A stretch of DNA of 64,000 nucleotides. It comes from Rhodamnia argentea. Lineage: Eukaryota; Streptophyta; Magnoliopsida; Myrtales; Myrtaceae. This document shows, one piece after another, positions 1 to 12,684 of this stretch; the first letter of the stretch is position 1, and every line of letters starts with the position of its first letter. The DNA lies in contig NC_063152.1 of NCBI RefSeq assembly GCF_020921035.1, positions 28,085,903 to 28,149,902 of the forward strand, written 5' to 3'. The position numbers and the translations under genes were made by a program. Below the pieces are notes generated by a model. That model saw only the letters and a list, made by a program, of their open reading frames with translations, ran no database searches and had not been told where the DNA came from.

Positions 1-1140
1 GCATGGTTTACTTCATAATTTTAAGTCCAGCAGAAGAATATATTCATGCAATGATCAACATGAGAAATCATAGAGTAAAGGCAAACCTTGACTTATTGGG
101 TGAATCTCAAAGAAGCGAAAACTAAAAAATTTCCCAGAGATTAATGAAGCATGAAAAACTTGCATGCCACAAGAAACAGTTCCTCAGCCCAAGTTTGGTA
201 CAAGCAAGAATTGTGGTATGAATTCCAACCTTTTTTTTTTTTGGCACTCTGTTCGAAAGTGGTCAACTCAGTCAACCAAACAGAATATTCGCGGAAGCTG
301 CACCTCCATGCGCTTCAGTGAATTGGGGCGGTGCTGAAAAGCAATAAAAACAGAGATCAACAACCAATAGAGCTGGCGAATAATCCAAACTGTACAGTGA
401 GCCCAAGCCGAAAGCAAATATTAGTTTCGAATTGACAACCCGAGATTACAAACAGGGAACTTTGGATAAACAGAAAAGAAAAGGGAAAGAATCAAGGTGA
501 ACAAGAGACACCAGCACAAACACATACACAGAGAGACAGAAGGAACTAGCAGCAGAGATGGAAGATGAACTCAAGAACATAAGCAATGGGTGAATGCAAA
601 GGAAGAGGGAGAGGGAGAGGGAGAGGGAGAGTACCCGGAAGGAACCAGAACTCTGAGAGGAGCTAATTGCTGTCGAAGCGAGTGTGTTTTTATTGGGGGG
701 AGGAGAGAGAGGGAGGGGCTGACTTGGGTCTGTCAATCTCGATGCAGACGAGGTAAAACAGGGGACAACAAGGCCGAGGTCTGCAGAATACATCACCGAC
801 TCCAACTCCAACTCCGACCCCTGTGCCACTCTTTTGTCTTCTTCTGCATTATTTACCCAAGAGAGAGAAAAAGAGATCATGTTGTTGCAATCGTTCGTTT
901 CTCGTGTCGTGTATGTTTGTTTGTTGGTCTCCATGTCGAGCAGGAGAGAGAGAGAGATTCGTTCGGCTGGCGCTGCCACCATATGAAGCGGAAAATCAGC
1001 CAATAGCAAACTGCCTGCACCCTTCAACTCACTCTCTGCATTCTTTTACCCACTTTGAACATTATCTCATCAGACTTGACTAACTGTCTCACCTTCCCCC
1101 CCTCCCAAACCACATATAAACATATGTACATTTATATTGC
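1..1140 (-). promoter_or_regulatory. GA/CT-rich promoter or leader-like segment, probably of a leftward gene outside the window
   Basis: No convincing protein is encoded. Read on the minus strand the stretch is rich in CT runs, as plant 5' leaders often are, and a TATA-like TATAAATG sits at 1129-1136 (reverse complement). That arrangement would suit a gene transcribed leftward whose coding part lies before position 1. Open frames of 140-190 codons exist on both strands but are built from serine/leucine or glutamate/glycine low-complexity runs caused by the GA repeats. The assignment is inference only. Confidence 0.25.
603..631. repeat. GGGAGA hexamer microsatellite
   Basis: About four copies of a GAGGGA unit in tandem, inside the GA-rich segment. 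Further GA runs lie at about 943-957. Confidence 0.8.
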
Positions 1141-1815
1141 CTATCCATTTAATTTCCATAGTCAATTTTTTTTTATATATTTGTAGCATTATTCATTTGC
1201 TTCGAGGAAGAATAAGCAAAACTTTTATACTTGTTGTTTAAAATTACTCCCGAGATCGTAATATCAATTCGAATGTGGGCCTATACAAATCATACATTTA
1301 GTACATGGCGAATCATGAAAGATGAGCGAATGCAAATGGTTATATTGTGAGCCACAAATTTCTAAAAGAACAGACCCCACAATAATTTTTAGTAATTGTT
1401 ATTTATTTTTTGTGACATAAAACGTAATTAGCATAACAGTCGCCCACTTCATCCATTTTATTTAGTGACTATCCAATTTTCTTGCTCTGCATACGCATTG
1501 TGTCTAGTGGTTGAGAGAAGGAAATAAAATTACTTAAGGTCATAACATTTAGTCGAAGTCAAATAAATAAGTGATCAAGGATGCGTTTATTTCTCAAAAA
1601 ATGATTGATTGAAAAATATTTTCCGAAAAATAATTTATTGTACTGCTCACGAAAATGAATAAACGATGAATATATTCATCACCAATGAAAATGTTTTGGA
1701 CATAAATTTTGTTGTCTATAAGTAAGATGTTTTTTTATGAACTAATAATTGCAAGCGATGTAAACGATTATTTTTAGAATAATAATTTGGGAATCATTTG
1801 TTAAGAAACAAACAG
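1141..1815. other. gene-free AT-rich stretch
   Basis: No coding sequence recognised. Around 1580-1660 there is a motif (GCGTTTATTTCTC followed by AAAATGATTG and GAAAAATATTTTCC) resembling ends of plant hAT-type MITEs, but no matching second end or target duplication was found. Confidence 0.4.
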
Positions 1816-2360
1816 TAAAATCACAAATTTCGGGATGGGCGCGCATCAGCACAATTAACTCAAATGGATGTATTTGCCCAAACAAAAGAAAATAAAATGC
1901 ATCTTTGAAAAGTAAAGTAACAAACTTTGAAATGATTTGGGTGTGCATAAGCAGCGCCGACTCAAATTAATGTAATTATTGCAGACAAAAAAAAAATTAA
2001 ATGCATCTTTGAAAAGCAAAGTAACAAATTTTGAAATTACTTGGCCGCGCGTCGGCAAAATTGACTCAAATTAATGTAATTGTTGCTCACAAAACAAAAT
2101 TAAATGCATCTTTGAAAAGTAAAGTAACAAACTTTGGAATTATTTGGCCGCGCATCCGCAGAACCAAACTCAAATTACTGTAACTGCTGCTGACAAAACA
2201 AAATAAAATGCATCTTTAAAAAGTAAAGTAACAAACTTTGGAATTATTTGGCCGCGCATCCGCAGAACCAAACTCAGATTAATGTAACTGTTGCTGACAA
2301 AAGAAAGCACATCTACAGAGCCAAATTCAAATTAATGTAACTGCTGCTGACAAAACAAAA
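1816..2360. repeat. 104-bp minisatellite, about five units
   Basis: Tandem copies of a unit that contains ATGCATCTTTGAAAAG, then AAAGTAACAAACTTTG, a CG-rich GGCCGCGCATC block, and CAAATTAATGTAACTG. The ATGCATC landmark recurs at about 1897, 2001, 2104 and 2208, giving a period of 103-104 bp. The first unit is partial (from about 1816) and the last is truncated (about 2309-2360, lacking the ATGCATC half). Inner units three and four are the most alike, as expected from unequal exchange within the array. Confidence 0.9.
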
Positions 2361-5300
2361 TAAATGCAATTTTTTCATTGGTGTTTTTTTTTACAACCCA
2401 CGAAGGGGACAGGGATAAGCAGGTCCCTTCTCACGTTGCATCAACAAACTTGAAGAATTTTGTTTTGAAGCTATTAAAACGACAATTATCTTGTTTTCTA
2501 CTATGGTAAGAACTGCATTGAAGTGAGGAGCTCAAGATATGACCTCATACATCAATATGGGGAAAAATCATGCGTGAGCATGCTTGGAATACATGCAATT
2601 TTTTTTTGGTTTTTTTTGGTGAGTGGATCACCCACATATTTGTCTTACCAATTGTAAAGGACAATTATAGGAGGTCCCCCCTCCCCCCAATCAAATCCAT
2701 TTTCCCTTTTTATATGCCCAGCTTTTAAAATTCTTATCGACCTTGTAGGGGACGCCGCACTTGTTTGATTTATCTATCTCAACTAGAATGCCATGAGGCG
2801 AGCCTTGAAAAGTTAAATAGAGGCACATGAGTAGCCATTCGATCCCCGTCAAAGTTTGCATCGAATCCCATTACAAATCAAGGAATGTAAACAAATAGCA
2901 TGTCCACTGAAATGGGTTAATAGTAGAGTAGTTTAATTCCATAGAAATTGATACATTGATTTTCTTAACTCCATAGCATTGTTTAGGGTCATAATAAAGA
3001 AAAATATTTTCACCTTTTTAAGTTATGAAATTCATTTTCTTGATTTTAAACACGCATATTTTTTTTTTATAGCTAAATGATTTTCTGTTGATCAATCATT
3101 TTCAGCAAATCAAACCAATGAAAGTGCAAAAAATTAATTCTCAAAAATTGCTTTCACTCAAACAAACACGCCTTTATTGTAAATAACTTTTCTTGCATTT
3201 AATCTTGCACCACTGGAAAATTTAGTCGCACGCTCGAGCGGTGACCCAAGAAAGCAAAACCATGATGGGCAATGTCTCTCGTGCATTCATATACTTCTTT
3301 CCCAAATACAATGAAAGACTAGAGATTTAAATCTCATTACTCTTTCAATATGATCACATGAAATGATCTCCCTCTCTTCTTTGAATTTGATTGTATCGAC
3401 GTCATTGGTTCTGTCATAAACACCATTTGCAATATTTAGAAATCCAGAACTCAATGTGAAGGGTGCAATTATTCACTCACTCTTAATGATCGTACCAAGT
3501 TGTTGGAGTCTCCAATGTGGACAACCTTGAAATTAGGTCAAATCAATTTTCCCCACGAAGATCGGGAGGATCTTTATGAATAGTAGAACGAAAGGGGGGC
3601 ATGGTTAATAATGTATACCAAGATGGAAAATGCGATAATGATAGGATGGGCGACAATGTTGTTCACCATTATTTTTCTTCCCAATTCGGGAGCTTTCCTT
3701 CATTTGAGAATGACACGAGCCAGAGGCAAATAGCCTTATCAGTGATCCCACCTCTCTATCGTCCTTCATGTTTGTCGCTTTTTCCCTGTGTGTGCTTTAC
3801 TGGAATTGGGTGGGCAGCATCTAAATCCAGCATGAAGATCTGCCATTACAAGAATCTGTAGTGCTATTCGGAGAAGTTGGGAGCTTTTTCTGGGTGTTTG
3901 CATCTTCTGCAATGGAGCCATCCACAGCCATGTTTGGTATCTACATCAACTTTTTTAATCTCGCCACCAATTTCTTTCGTCATCGCGCGTGTCTAATCTC
4001 TCTCTTTCTTTTCCCCTCTTCTTCTTGTCGCCTTTCGAATAATGTACGGCATATATCTTTTAAAGGTTGTGCTCCTCTCCATTCACGGCAGGAGAAAATC
4101 CTCTCCAGCCAATCTCCTGATCGTTGGGCATCGTCGATGTTTATTTTAAGGTAATGATTTAAGTTTGAATGCGAATGATGCCCATCTTTATATCTCCCCA
4201 ATAATGAGACGAACAAGTGATCTGGACTAAAAGTCACTGATCGTGTTTTTGACCGATAGATTTTTGACACTCGCCAATATGAATCGAAATCTATCAATAT
4301 GAAAAATAAAAATATTCGTATATTTCTTCAAGAACGGAAATAGAATTTTACCTCTCTAAAGAGAAAGAAGGTATAATGACAGCACACACGAACCTACAAT
4401 TGTGTGGGTCACTCTCCATCTCCATCCCCAAAACCCAGATCACATGCCAATGAAGGTTTTCAGCAAAACATGCACCACATGCTAGTGAGGTTTTATAACC
4501 AAAATAATAAATAAAAAAAAAGCACGTGTTTTTGCATGCCCTTAAAATCCAAAGCCAAAAAGATATCTATGACCTTAGGCTCTCCAATCCAAAAATCTAT
4601 ATTTATGGTTGCGGACCGATATGACCAATCGAAATGCATGTCTCACACTTTTTTAACTATATAATATCATTAATGACCGCTTCTTATTCCAAAATAACAC
4701 TAAACTTAAGCACCGATCGATCGGTGATATGCTTGTCTATATGTTTCCTATTATGGACGCTACAATTGATATTACCGCACACAATAATACAATAGAAGCA
4801 GTATGGTCTTCATAAAATTACAAGATATATAGAGGTTGGTCCAACCTAGCAAGAACAAACCCTACAAAAGGATAAATTTTCCATCTAAATCCTCGCATGA
4901 TACCTCTTGGCCCACAAAATATTCCTGGGATTGAACGTTTTCACGAAACATATAAGGTACTGTAGTCTATTTCTAGAAAACAAAATGCTACCTAAGTCTA
5001 TACTGGCCTATAAAGAAGGTACTATGGTGTAGCAAATATTCTATGCAAGTCACGAAATTGCCTTTGCTCGTCCCAGGCCCCAGTCGCCCATATTCTTTAA
5101 CTGCATAATTGACCATCGTTTCCAAATATCCATCGCTACAATATGGATAAAATATTTATCTTAAATCGCATCCCTTGACCAATTAATCTTACACCATTTT
5201 AAACCGACATATGCTTTTCCCGGTTTAGAGAAAGCTTCACTAAATGGCAATAAGCCTCGACTGTTGTTATTGTCGTACTCGTATTTCACCTTGCAAATTG

Positions 5301-7279
5301 AAGAATATTTTTCTAAAAAAAACCGGAGTTTTTGAGATATTTTAGACATACTCTAGAGATATACTTTGAAGGAACTCTTAGCTGCCATTTTTTGGAGCAT
5401 AGATGAGACTAGTCAATCTTTGATCAAGAGTGTCGAAGTTGTCGCCCGACAACGAGTCTTATATGCTTTTTATATTCATGTAATGAATATTTCTTCCCAA
5501 ATGAAGCGGTGAGATTCATAACCCTAGTTACATATGACCTGAGTAAATAGAAGAGAAGTCGATCTAATGAGATGATCGATGTCCATGACTCTCTCATAAA
5601 GTAAGTGGGTAAACTTAATTGGTGATCAAAGTTAAGTTGCTGCTTATTACAACGTGGATCTTTTGTTGTTGTTAAAACCACTTGGAAGATGAGTGATAGG
5701 TGGTCATCTGCTTTTTCTGCGATAAACCCTAATCGTGCGTGCATTACGTGCAATTCACTCTTACTTGTGTCCGACTAAACATTGAGGCCACTCGAGACAT
5801 CCGAGAGGGAAGGCGCAAAACTATTTAATTGGGTTATCTACTCAAAGAAAACGTTTGGATACATTTACACGTTAAAAAAAAAAAAAAAAAGCGCCATATT
5901 TCGTATCCAAATGAGCGTGACAGTTATTTTATGTGAAATTTTTTATGCACGCCTACCATTGATGAGACTGGAAAATATTATATTGCATATGTATAATGCA
6001 TGATAATTTATCTAGACTATGATATGATTATCCCAACAAATTAGAAGATGAAAAGGAATTGTTGGGTTGAGTGAGTGTGTGGGAAGAAACATCAGCAAAC
6101 ACCAAAGGAATGACTCGTTTCCATCAACAAAGTAGTGGTGGTACGACAGTGGACTCTCTTTCCCGAGCATTATACTAAGTTCGTGCCACTTGAATCACAA
6201 CATTCCAATGACTCCCTTACTTTGGAAGGTGGGAGTCTACTTCATTTCGGATTGCAGCAACAAGTGGACCTAGCAATTCGGCTACCTAGGATACTTTGGA
6301 AAGAATAATAATAACAACAATAGTTAAGGAAAAAGAACCTCATCCTTTTAATTGTTAACCAGAATCAGACAATTTATGATGCGTTCCGCTTTGCAGAGAA
6401 TGGATGATATTTCACTAAATATTGTAGCATCTATCGCTTACTAAAATTATTGAGAGCAAAATATTTTTATCGCCCCCGAAAATGTTCGGGAATATATTGT
6501 TGTCGATAATGAAAAAAAAAAATTCATTGACTAATTAATTCAAACAATCATATTAAAGAATTAATTTTTAAAATGGCGAAAAATGAACATAGCCTAAAAT
6601 AAGAGAGATTTTTCCCTCGACGACTTGCTCTCACTTCGAATTTCTCAAATAGGAAAAGAAAAGCGAGAACAATTTTGCAATTAAACCTCGATTTGACATG
6701 TCACAGCAATTTTCACCATGTTCGGAAGTTTTTTTTTTTTTTTATTTCGATAAACTCAATTTCAAGTAAAAAGAAAAATAAATGATCATAGATACTGATA
6801 TGCCTCAGCCGAAAGCATTTTCTTTTGTTTGGATCATAAACGATCCGGACCGTGGGTACGAAGGTTAATTAGCGGCCTTTTCGTTTGACAAACCCATCCC
6901 AAATCAAGTCAATTTGATCTTCAGTTGGGGTGATAGGACTTGAGTTCATAAACAACCCCACTTCTTCTTTCTCTATTTTATCTTGGAAAGTGGATATAGC
7001 ACTTTTTGGTCCTTATCCATTTAAATCAAGTCCTTATCGTAAAAGTAAGTTTTGAACTGGTAAACTTCAAAGAAAAAGGGCCCCGTGGGGCAATTATTAA
7101 GCAACTAAACGGAGGAATATTGCAATTAATTTGTGTGTACCGATTGTCTTCGTGATATTTCAATGCTTTAAAAGTCGAATATTTCCTCAATAAGTACGTT
7201 TTAACAAGCGCAAGATGGGGACTGATCTTAAACAAGACCCGCCGGCTATAATTTCTCGAGTTGCAATGGGGGCACTAAT
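2361..7279. other. gene-free intergenic DNA
   Basis: No gene recognised in either direction; open frames are short and lack domain-like character. The stretch is AT-rich with homopolymer T tracts (about 3060, 6730). The segment near 3085-3175, ending in CAAACAAACACGCC, and the segment near 6400-6590 look like decayed MITE ends. No tRNA or rRNA was seen. Confidence 0.4.
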
Positions 7280-7885
7280 CAGGAAAAATTGTCCAAAAAA
7301 TCGTAAAACTGTTGTACTACGGCCAATTCTCGCCCGAGCCTTTCATTTGTGCCAATTTTATCCTAAACCTTTTGACTATTTGCCAATATAGTCCTTCCAA
7401 TCAATTTTGATCGGAGATCGATAATATGGACGCCGACAATCCTACGTGACATGTTCGCCGCTAACATGGGGCAATTTTTATAATTTCTATGTGATTTTTT
7501 ATGAATTACTCTATTTAATTTGATTTTTTTTCGTTTCTTTTCTTTAGTAACTATTAAGGGCTAGCAAGAGCTACGACTCTCACCCATGGCCGGCAGTTAA
7601 AAAAAGGAAGATAAAAAAAATATAAAACACAAATCGGAAAAAAATTAAAGAAATTGTAAAAAATATTCACGTTTGTGTTGGTCATATCATGTACGAGTGT
7701 AGGGTTTTTTTTTTTTTTTGGGGTCGAAGACTGTAGGAGTTCATATCAGTAATTTCCAGTCAAATTTGGCTAGAATGACTAAATTGACAAATTATCAAAA
7801 CGTTTAGAACTAAATTTTCACAATTAACATGAATTGATCACCGTATAATAAGTTTATAACTTCGGACAATGATCTCGACATTACT
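7280..7885. repeat. fold-back (inverted-repeat) element
   Basis: The left arm (about 7280-7450) and the reverse complement of the right arm (about 7690-7885) match with many substitutions: both carry ATTGTCC at the outside, then a block like CTAAAC-TTTTGA-ATTTG and a CAATTTAGTC-like core, then the ATCCTACGTGACATG-type block facing the centre. The centre holds a short GC-richer patch (about 7558-7595). No transposase is encoded. It belongs with the elements at about 24990, 49905, 50990, 55085 and 61110. Confidence 0.55.
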
Positions 7886-10800
7886 TGCGGTGGGTTTTGA
7901 TCGCAGAAAACCAGAACAGTAGAGGCAAAGACGATGGGAAAGGTCTTTTTAGCACACTTGTTGGGTGTTAGCATTTCTACTGTTTGTGTCTGAGCAAGGG
8001 TAGGACAGTACCATTCAAGTTTTCTTCATGCAATCATGGTTCGGACCTAGAGATCGGCCGAGCAATTCAGCCGTCCAAATGTGAAAGCTTCAGCGCCTAC
8101 AATCATGAGTAGATCTACCAACTTTTTGGTGGCACCGTGCGTGGACTTTAAAGGAGAGTACGAACAACAACTGCTGCATTTACTAATTGAAGAAGTCTTG
8201 ATCTTGATCCCGGGGGGCTATAAGATAGCGTGGCACGAGGCGCGCATGAATAAAATCTCTTTGATTAGCACGCACCAAACGACCCGGTTGCCTCTCTTCT
8301 TTTCTTCAGCATGCTCTGATTCTAGGTTGCGTTTGATTTCTGTATGCGTACAATGACGAATTTCTGATAGATTGGACTTGCGTAAGGAATTCATGCGTTG
8401 AAAAATCGAGTATTCGAGACTGCGATGGGTCCTATGTCGTTCATAACTTGAGTAAAATCAATCCCCCCCGGCCAAAAAAAGAAAAAAGCAATACTAAAAT
8501 CACGTGTGGAGTTTTTTTTTTTTTTAATAAAGAAGGAACAATACTAACCCGAATGTACCACGTTTTAATGAATCGATAAGTTTGAACTTCCTCGATGCGA
8601 AAACGACGCGCCTAACAAAGTCGGTTGGAGGATGCAACACGATTGTTAAATGTGTTGGGTGTTAGCACGACACGATATTGTTAGGGTGAATGAATGAGTG
8701 AGTTGTGTTGAAGAAATCCCATGTCAAAAAATTGATGTGGTGCATAGAAGTTAATATATTTTAGTTTGCTCATAACTCAATTAGCTTGAGCTTTTGAGTA
8801 GAAATGAGTCCAACTGGATATGTTGACGGGTTCGGACTTGGACTCTTTCTTGCATGGCATTTATAATTAAATTTTTAATATTAAGTGGCATTTTTTTAAA
8901 ATAATTAAGTGCACGTGGACTTCTAAACTTAAAAAAAATTTAAAAAAATTAAAAATAGATTTAAAAATAAGCTAAAAACTAAATTTTTTACAATATAAAT
9001 TTTGTTTGAAATAAATTGAAAAATAAGCTTAAAATTCTAACAAAAAAGCTAAAATTTAAATAAATAAAAAAAGAACGAGACAAAGAACCAGGCGATGTGG
9101 GCTAGCTTGCACAACCGTCACCCCATTATCGGCGAGGGTTGGCCAAGGCCAATGAGGATCGCTGAGTCCCAGCCAGTAGCTGGCGACCCTCACCAGAGGC
9201 ACTTAAGTGTTTTATTCATACGTGTATGTTTACGTCGAGTTCAAACATGCTTAATTAGTTGTTGTGATGGCAAATGGATCGTGTCGAGAATTGCTGATCT
9301 CAATGAAGAGGTGTCGGCATGCCAAGAGGATGGAGAGAGAGCAATGTTCAACTATCACGTGAAAAGCAAAAGTGGGTGCACTCTTCAACCTTTCTTGTTC
9401 TCACTTTGATGCCAGTCTTTCCACGATGCATTCAATCTATTTCTAACACCAACTATTTTATGCTCATGAGCTAGAAGTCACTCTTACATGGGGGGGTCAT
9501 TCAAAGGTGCTCCTTTTCGTTTTTTTTTTTTAGTGGGGTGTTAAAGAATTTCTTGACCGACTATATACATCAATCTTTGTAAAGTAGACTTTATAGGTCG
9601 TCGGGCATTTTCTAGAAGGATAGAGATGGATGCTCTATCCGTTCTTTATCATCTTCTTGGTAGAAGGGTCATTAGGTCTTTTTATTCTTCACTCTGACAT
9701 TGTTCGAAGTGAGGGAAAGTGATTAATCTAGTAAAAGAGCTTGCACCTGATAAATTATTTTGCACTTGTTTTTGCATTTGAATGCTAATATTAGATGCTT
9801 ACTTGGACTCGATCGACGTTCTTTTTTTTTTTTCTTTTGTTCGAAGAATACGACACCATGAAGGTTGAATACATGACCGGTTATGTATACAATGGCCTTA
9901 TAAATAACGTGAAGTGACCGCATGGCTGCTAACGGTCAATCCTAAACGTGCTTCAATTAAAAATGTTAGGGTTCACAAGGCCGGGCCTCAAGGTCAAGCA
10001 CATTGCCTCCGCACTCGTGTTGGCTGACCAGTCCACGCGACCTTGTATAGAGCTTGGCGACAATCAATGGGACAAAAGAGAGGGCATCGGAGAGGCAAGA
10101 AAATACAATACAACAGTCGCCCCTTTCCGAGGAGCGACCTGTTCAGCACGTAAAAACGAAAACGACCATTTTCCTCGACGAAAACGCATGCACGGGGGCA
10201 TGGGTCAGAATCCTCGGCCTCTGCCCCGTTTTGATTTATGTCGTGTTCTTTATCGAGTCAAGAGTTCATGATGACCCATTTTGGCGAAAGTTAAAGTCTA
10301 TTTCACGCAACGTTCCCATCAACATTGACCGTTCCTGGAAAAGACCGATTCGGCCGGCCCGCCAGCAGCCAACAAATCCTCGCGCATACTTAGAATCCTC
10401 CCCTACTCCCGTTTCCAATCACATCGGCTACTCTTTTTCCGGTCAAATTAAGCTGTATCGACTTATTAGGGAGTCAGGTTAGTCTGGCGGTTTGATGATC
10501 AAGTCGCTTCAAAGATTAGAAATGCTTGCATATGCATCGATCGTTTTGTCAATTGATTTAACTTAAAGGGCTAACGTCCCTGGCGAAAAAGTAAATCACT
10601 TTTTCTGTTAGTCGGGAGGAGAAATCTCTCCGCTTGTTAGGTTACGGCAGATCTCAGGCTAGTGAAATACCCTACTAATGTCGTCAATTAGGATTGACAG
10701 TTTGGATATAGTCATGAGCAGGCTCGAAGATAAGTTGGCACCATCAACAAGAGTTTGATGTTAGAGGAGGAGGGCTTCTTATATGTCGTCAGAAACAGAA

Positions 10801-12396
10801 TCTCGGCTAGTTGAACTAAGTTGAGCCTGTTGAGGTACTACTGAGGCTGGGCTAGTTGAGAGGAGACCAGATTAGAATACATGGTAATGGGCCAAGGCTT
10901 GGATTTGGCCCTTTCTTTCTTTTGTTTTTGCCCTTTCGGGGGAGGATTGAGTGCAATTTGATGTACTCTCGCTTTTCTTTTTTTTTTCTTTTGTGTGTGT
11001 GTGTGTTAATGAAAATAGCCATTACCATTCAAAGTAAATCTATCGGTATTTCGTTTCATTTTGGGAACTAACCAGGAGTCGGTTTAGTTGACGAAGCAAT
11101 TGAAACCGTGCATATCTCGGATCCGATTTCTACTCAGCGAGACATTAAAGTTAGGCCTTGTTAAAATAGTTCTTTGCGAATTCTGCGATGTCGATTTAAT
11201 GCGTGAAAAAACGAATGAAAAAAAATGAAACGGGGTTCATAATCGTCGATATTGTCGCTGGCCTACAATTGGAACTTTGATGGGATCATTTCATTCTGAA
11301 GGAGGGAAGGTCTAGAATCAAGACAAATTGATCGAAACACGCATGCGATTTCGTCGGTGAAGGCTGAGGTGGGAGAGATCACCGTGCCTTCGTACCAATC
11401 AAAGGGTCCGCAGCAGCACAAAATGAGGCGAGCTGCCCAATCAGCTGCGAGCGATCGTCCACCGTGTGATATAGTGGAGAGCCATGCCGGGTGACCGTGA
11501 TCGTCCCTTGCCCCCCACGTGCTCGCCCTCCAACTCTCCCGTCTATGTGGCCGAACCCAAGCCCAAAGTAATGTTATCTCAAAAGAGAATAATTGTCTTT
11601 GGCAAGACACGTATGACCTCAGCTCCCTCAAGGTTCGGGCAAACAAGACGGATCAATCGAATCGAGAATCATTTAGACCACATCGAATCGTCCATAAAAT
11701 TGGAATCGGTAATTTTCTATCTGGTTTCAAGAGAAAACGAACCGCTTGGATCGGATCAATTATTTATCTATTTATCTAGTTTTTAAATGTAAATCTAATT
11801 TTAATTAATGTATTAAAATTAAAGTATGTGTTGCTTGCCCCTACTAATAATCTACTGTTTCTATTGGATCGTTCGAGAGCCAAACTGGATCGGTTGGTTC
11901 GGTCTAGGCCGATTTCGAATTTATGGGTGGGACCGGACCGGATTGGGAATTAGTCACTCCTAACCTCTATCGAGAACTCAATTTCTCGAGAATCTCCTAA
12001 TTTCGATATGGATGGATGGCCCACAAAGCAAAATTCCGTTTCTCTTAATTTAAAGAAGAAGAAGAAGAAGAAGAAGAAGAAGAAGAAGAAGAAGAAGAAG
12101 AGATATCAACTGCTCTAGTGAAAAAAGTAACGACATGCCACTTGAAAAAAAGTAAGATATTGAGCGGACCAAAGATGTTATTACCGTAAATATTTCTTAT
12201 CGCTATAAATATTACGGATGATTAGGCTTGAATTGCAGTGTGGACAAATCTCAACGCATGCATTTAATGCGAATTGATTATGCCCTTTTTGGGATTTTTA
12301 TCACCATGACATTATCATATTATTCCATGCATTCTCCCAACTAAATCAGCGACGTGTCTGAACCTCCTCCTCTTATTCAGACAACAAAATAAAGGA
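7886..12396. other. gene-free intergenic DNA with repeat debris
   Basis: No supported gene. About 8850-9075 is extremely AT-rich and abuts a GC-rich block at about 9095-9205 (GGCGAGGGTTGGCC followed by GGCGACCCTCACC), the same kind of GC core seen in the fold-back element at 49905. A GT run lies at about 10991-11007. Open frames at 9948-10482 and 11263-11786 have no recognisable domains. Confidence 0.4.
12053..12102. repeat. AAG trinucleotide microsatellite
   Basis: About 16 uninterrupted AAG units lying about 300 bp upstream of the small secreted-type ORF. Confidence 0.95.
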
Positions 12397-12684
12397 ATGG
12401 CAAAATCTATTGCAATACCACTGATGTTGGCCTTATTTACAGCAGTACCACTTGCTGTATGTGAACTTCACATTACTCACCTGCCTGCATTTTCGATAGG
12501 GGAGAGGATGGTTGGAAGCGGAACCTGTGGAAATCAGTCTGATTTCAAGCTTCATGACATGTCGAGTAAATTATTGATTTTAAAAAATGAGGAATTTGTT
12601 CTAATGAGTAGGTTTCAGGTTTACCCACCTAGAACCTGGAATATGGATCATGGACCACGAAATAAGTTTTTGTGTTTTTCTTAA
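12397..12684 (+). CDS. doubtful 95-aa secreted-type ORF or gene fragment
   Basis: The frame opens with a good signal-peptide pattern: MAKS, then a hydrophobic stretch (residues about 6-20, IPLMLALFTAVPLAV) and a C-E junction suited to cleavage near residue 22. The remaining part has only two further cysteines (residues about 44 and 94) and matches no family I recognise. The 3' half (about 12520-12640) resembles a repeat found again at about 12940-13020 (both contain GATTTCAAG and a GTAGGT-rich tail), so the ORF may be a 5' gene fragment running into repeat DNA. No splice model was convincing. Either a small secreted protein or a pseudogene fragment; I favour the latter. Confidence 0.25.
   Translation: MAKSIAIPLMLALFTAVPLAVCELHITHLPAFSIGERMVGSGTCGNQSDFKLHDMSSKLLILKNEEFVLMSRFQVYPPRTWNMDHGPRNKFLCFS

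Noticed and set aside
590-1006. 138-codon plus-strand frame
   Set aside because: Begins in the GGGAGA microsatellite and has no family resemblance.
446-1027. 193-codon minus-strand frame at the left end
   Set aside because: Made largely of serine/leucine runs caused by GA/CT repeats; no domain character and it fits a promoter or leader better.
10054-10482. 142-codon plus-strand frame
   Set aside because: No domain, no splice partners and no promoter; composition like the surrounding spacer.
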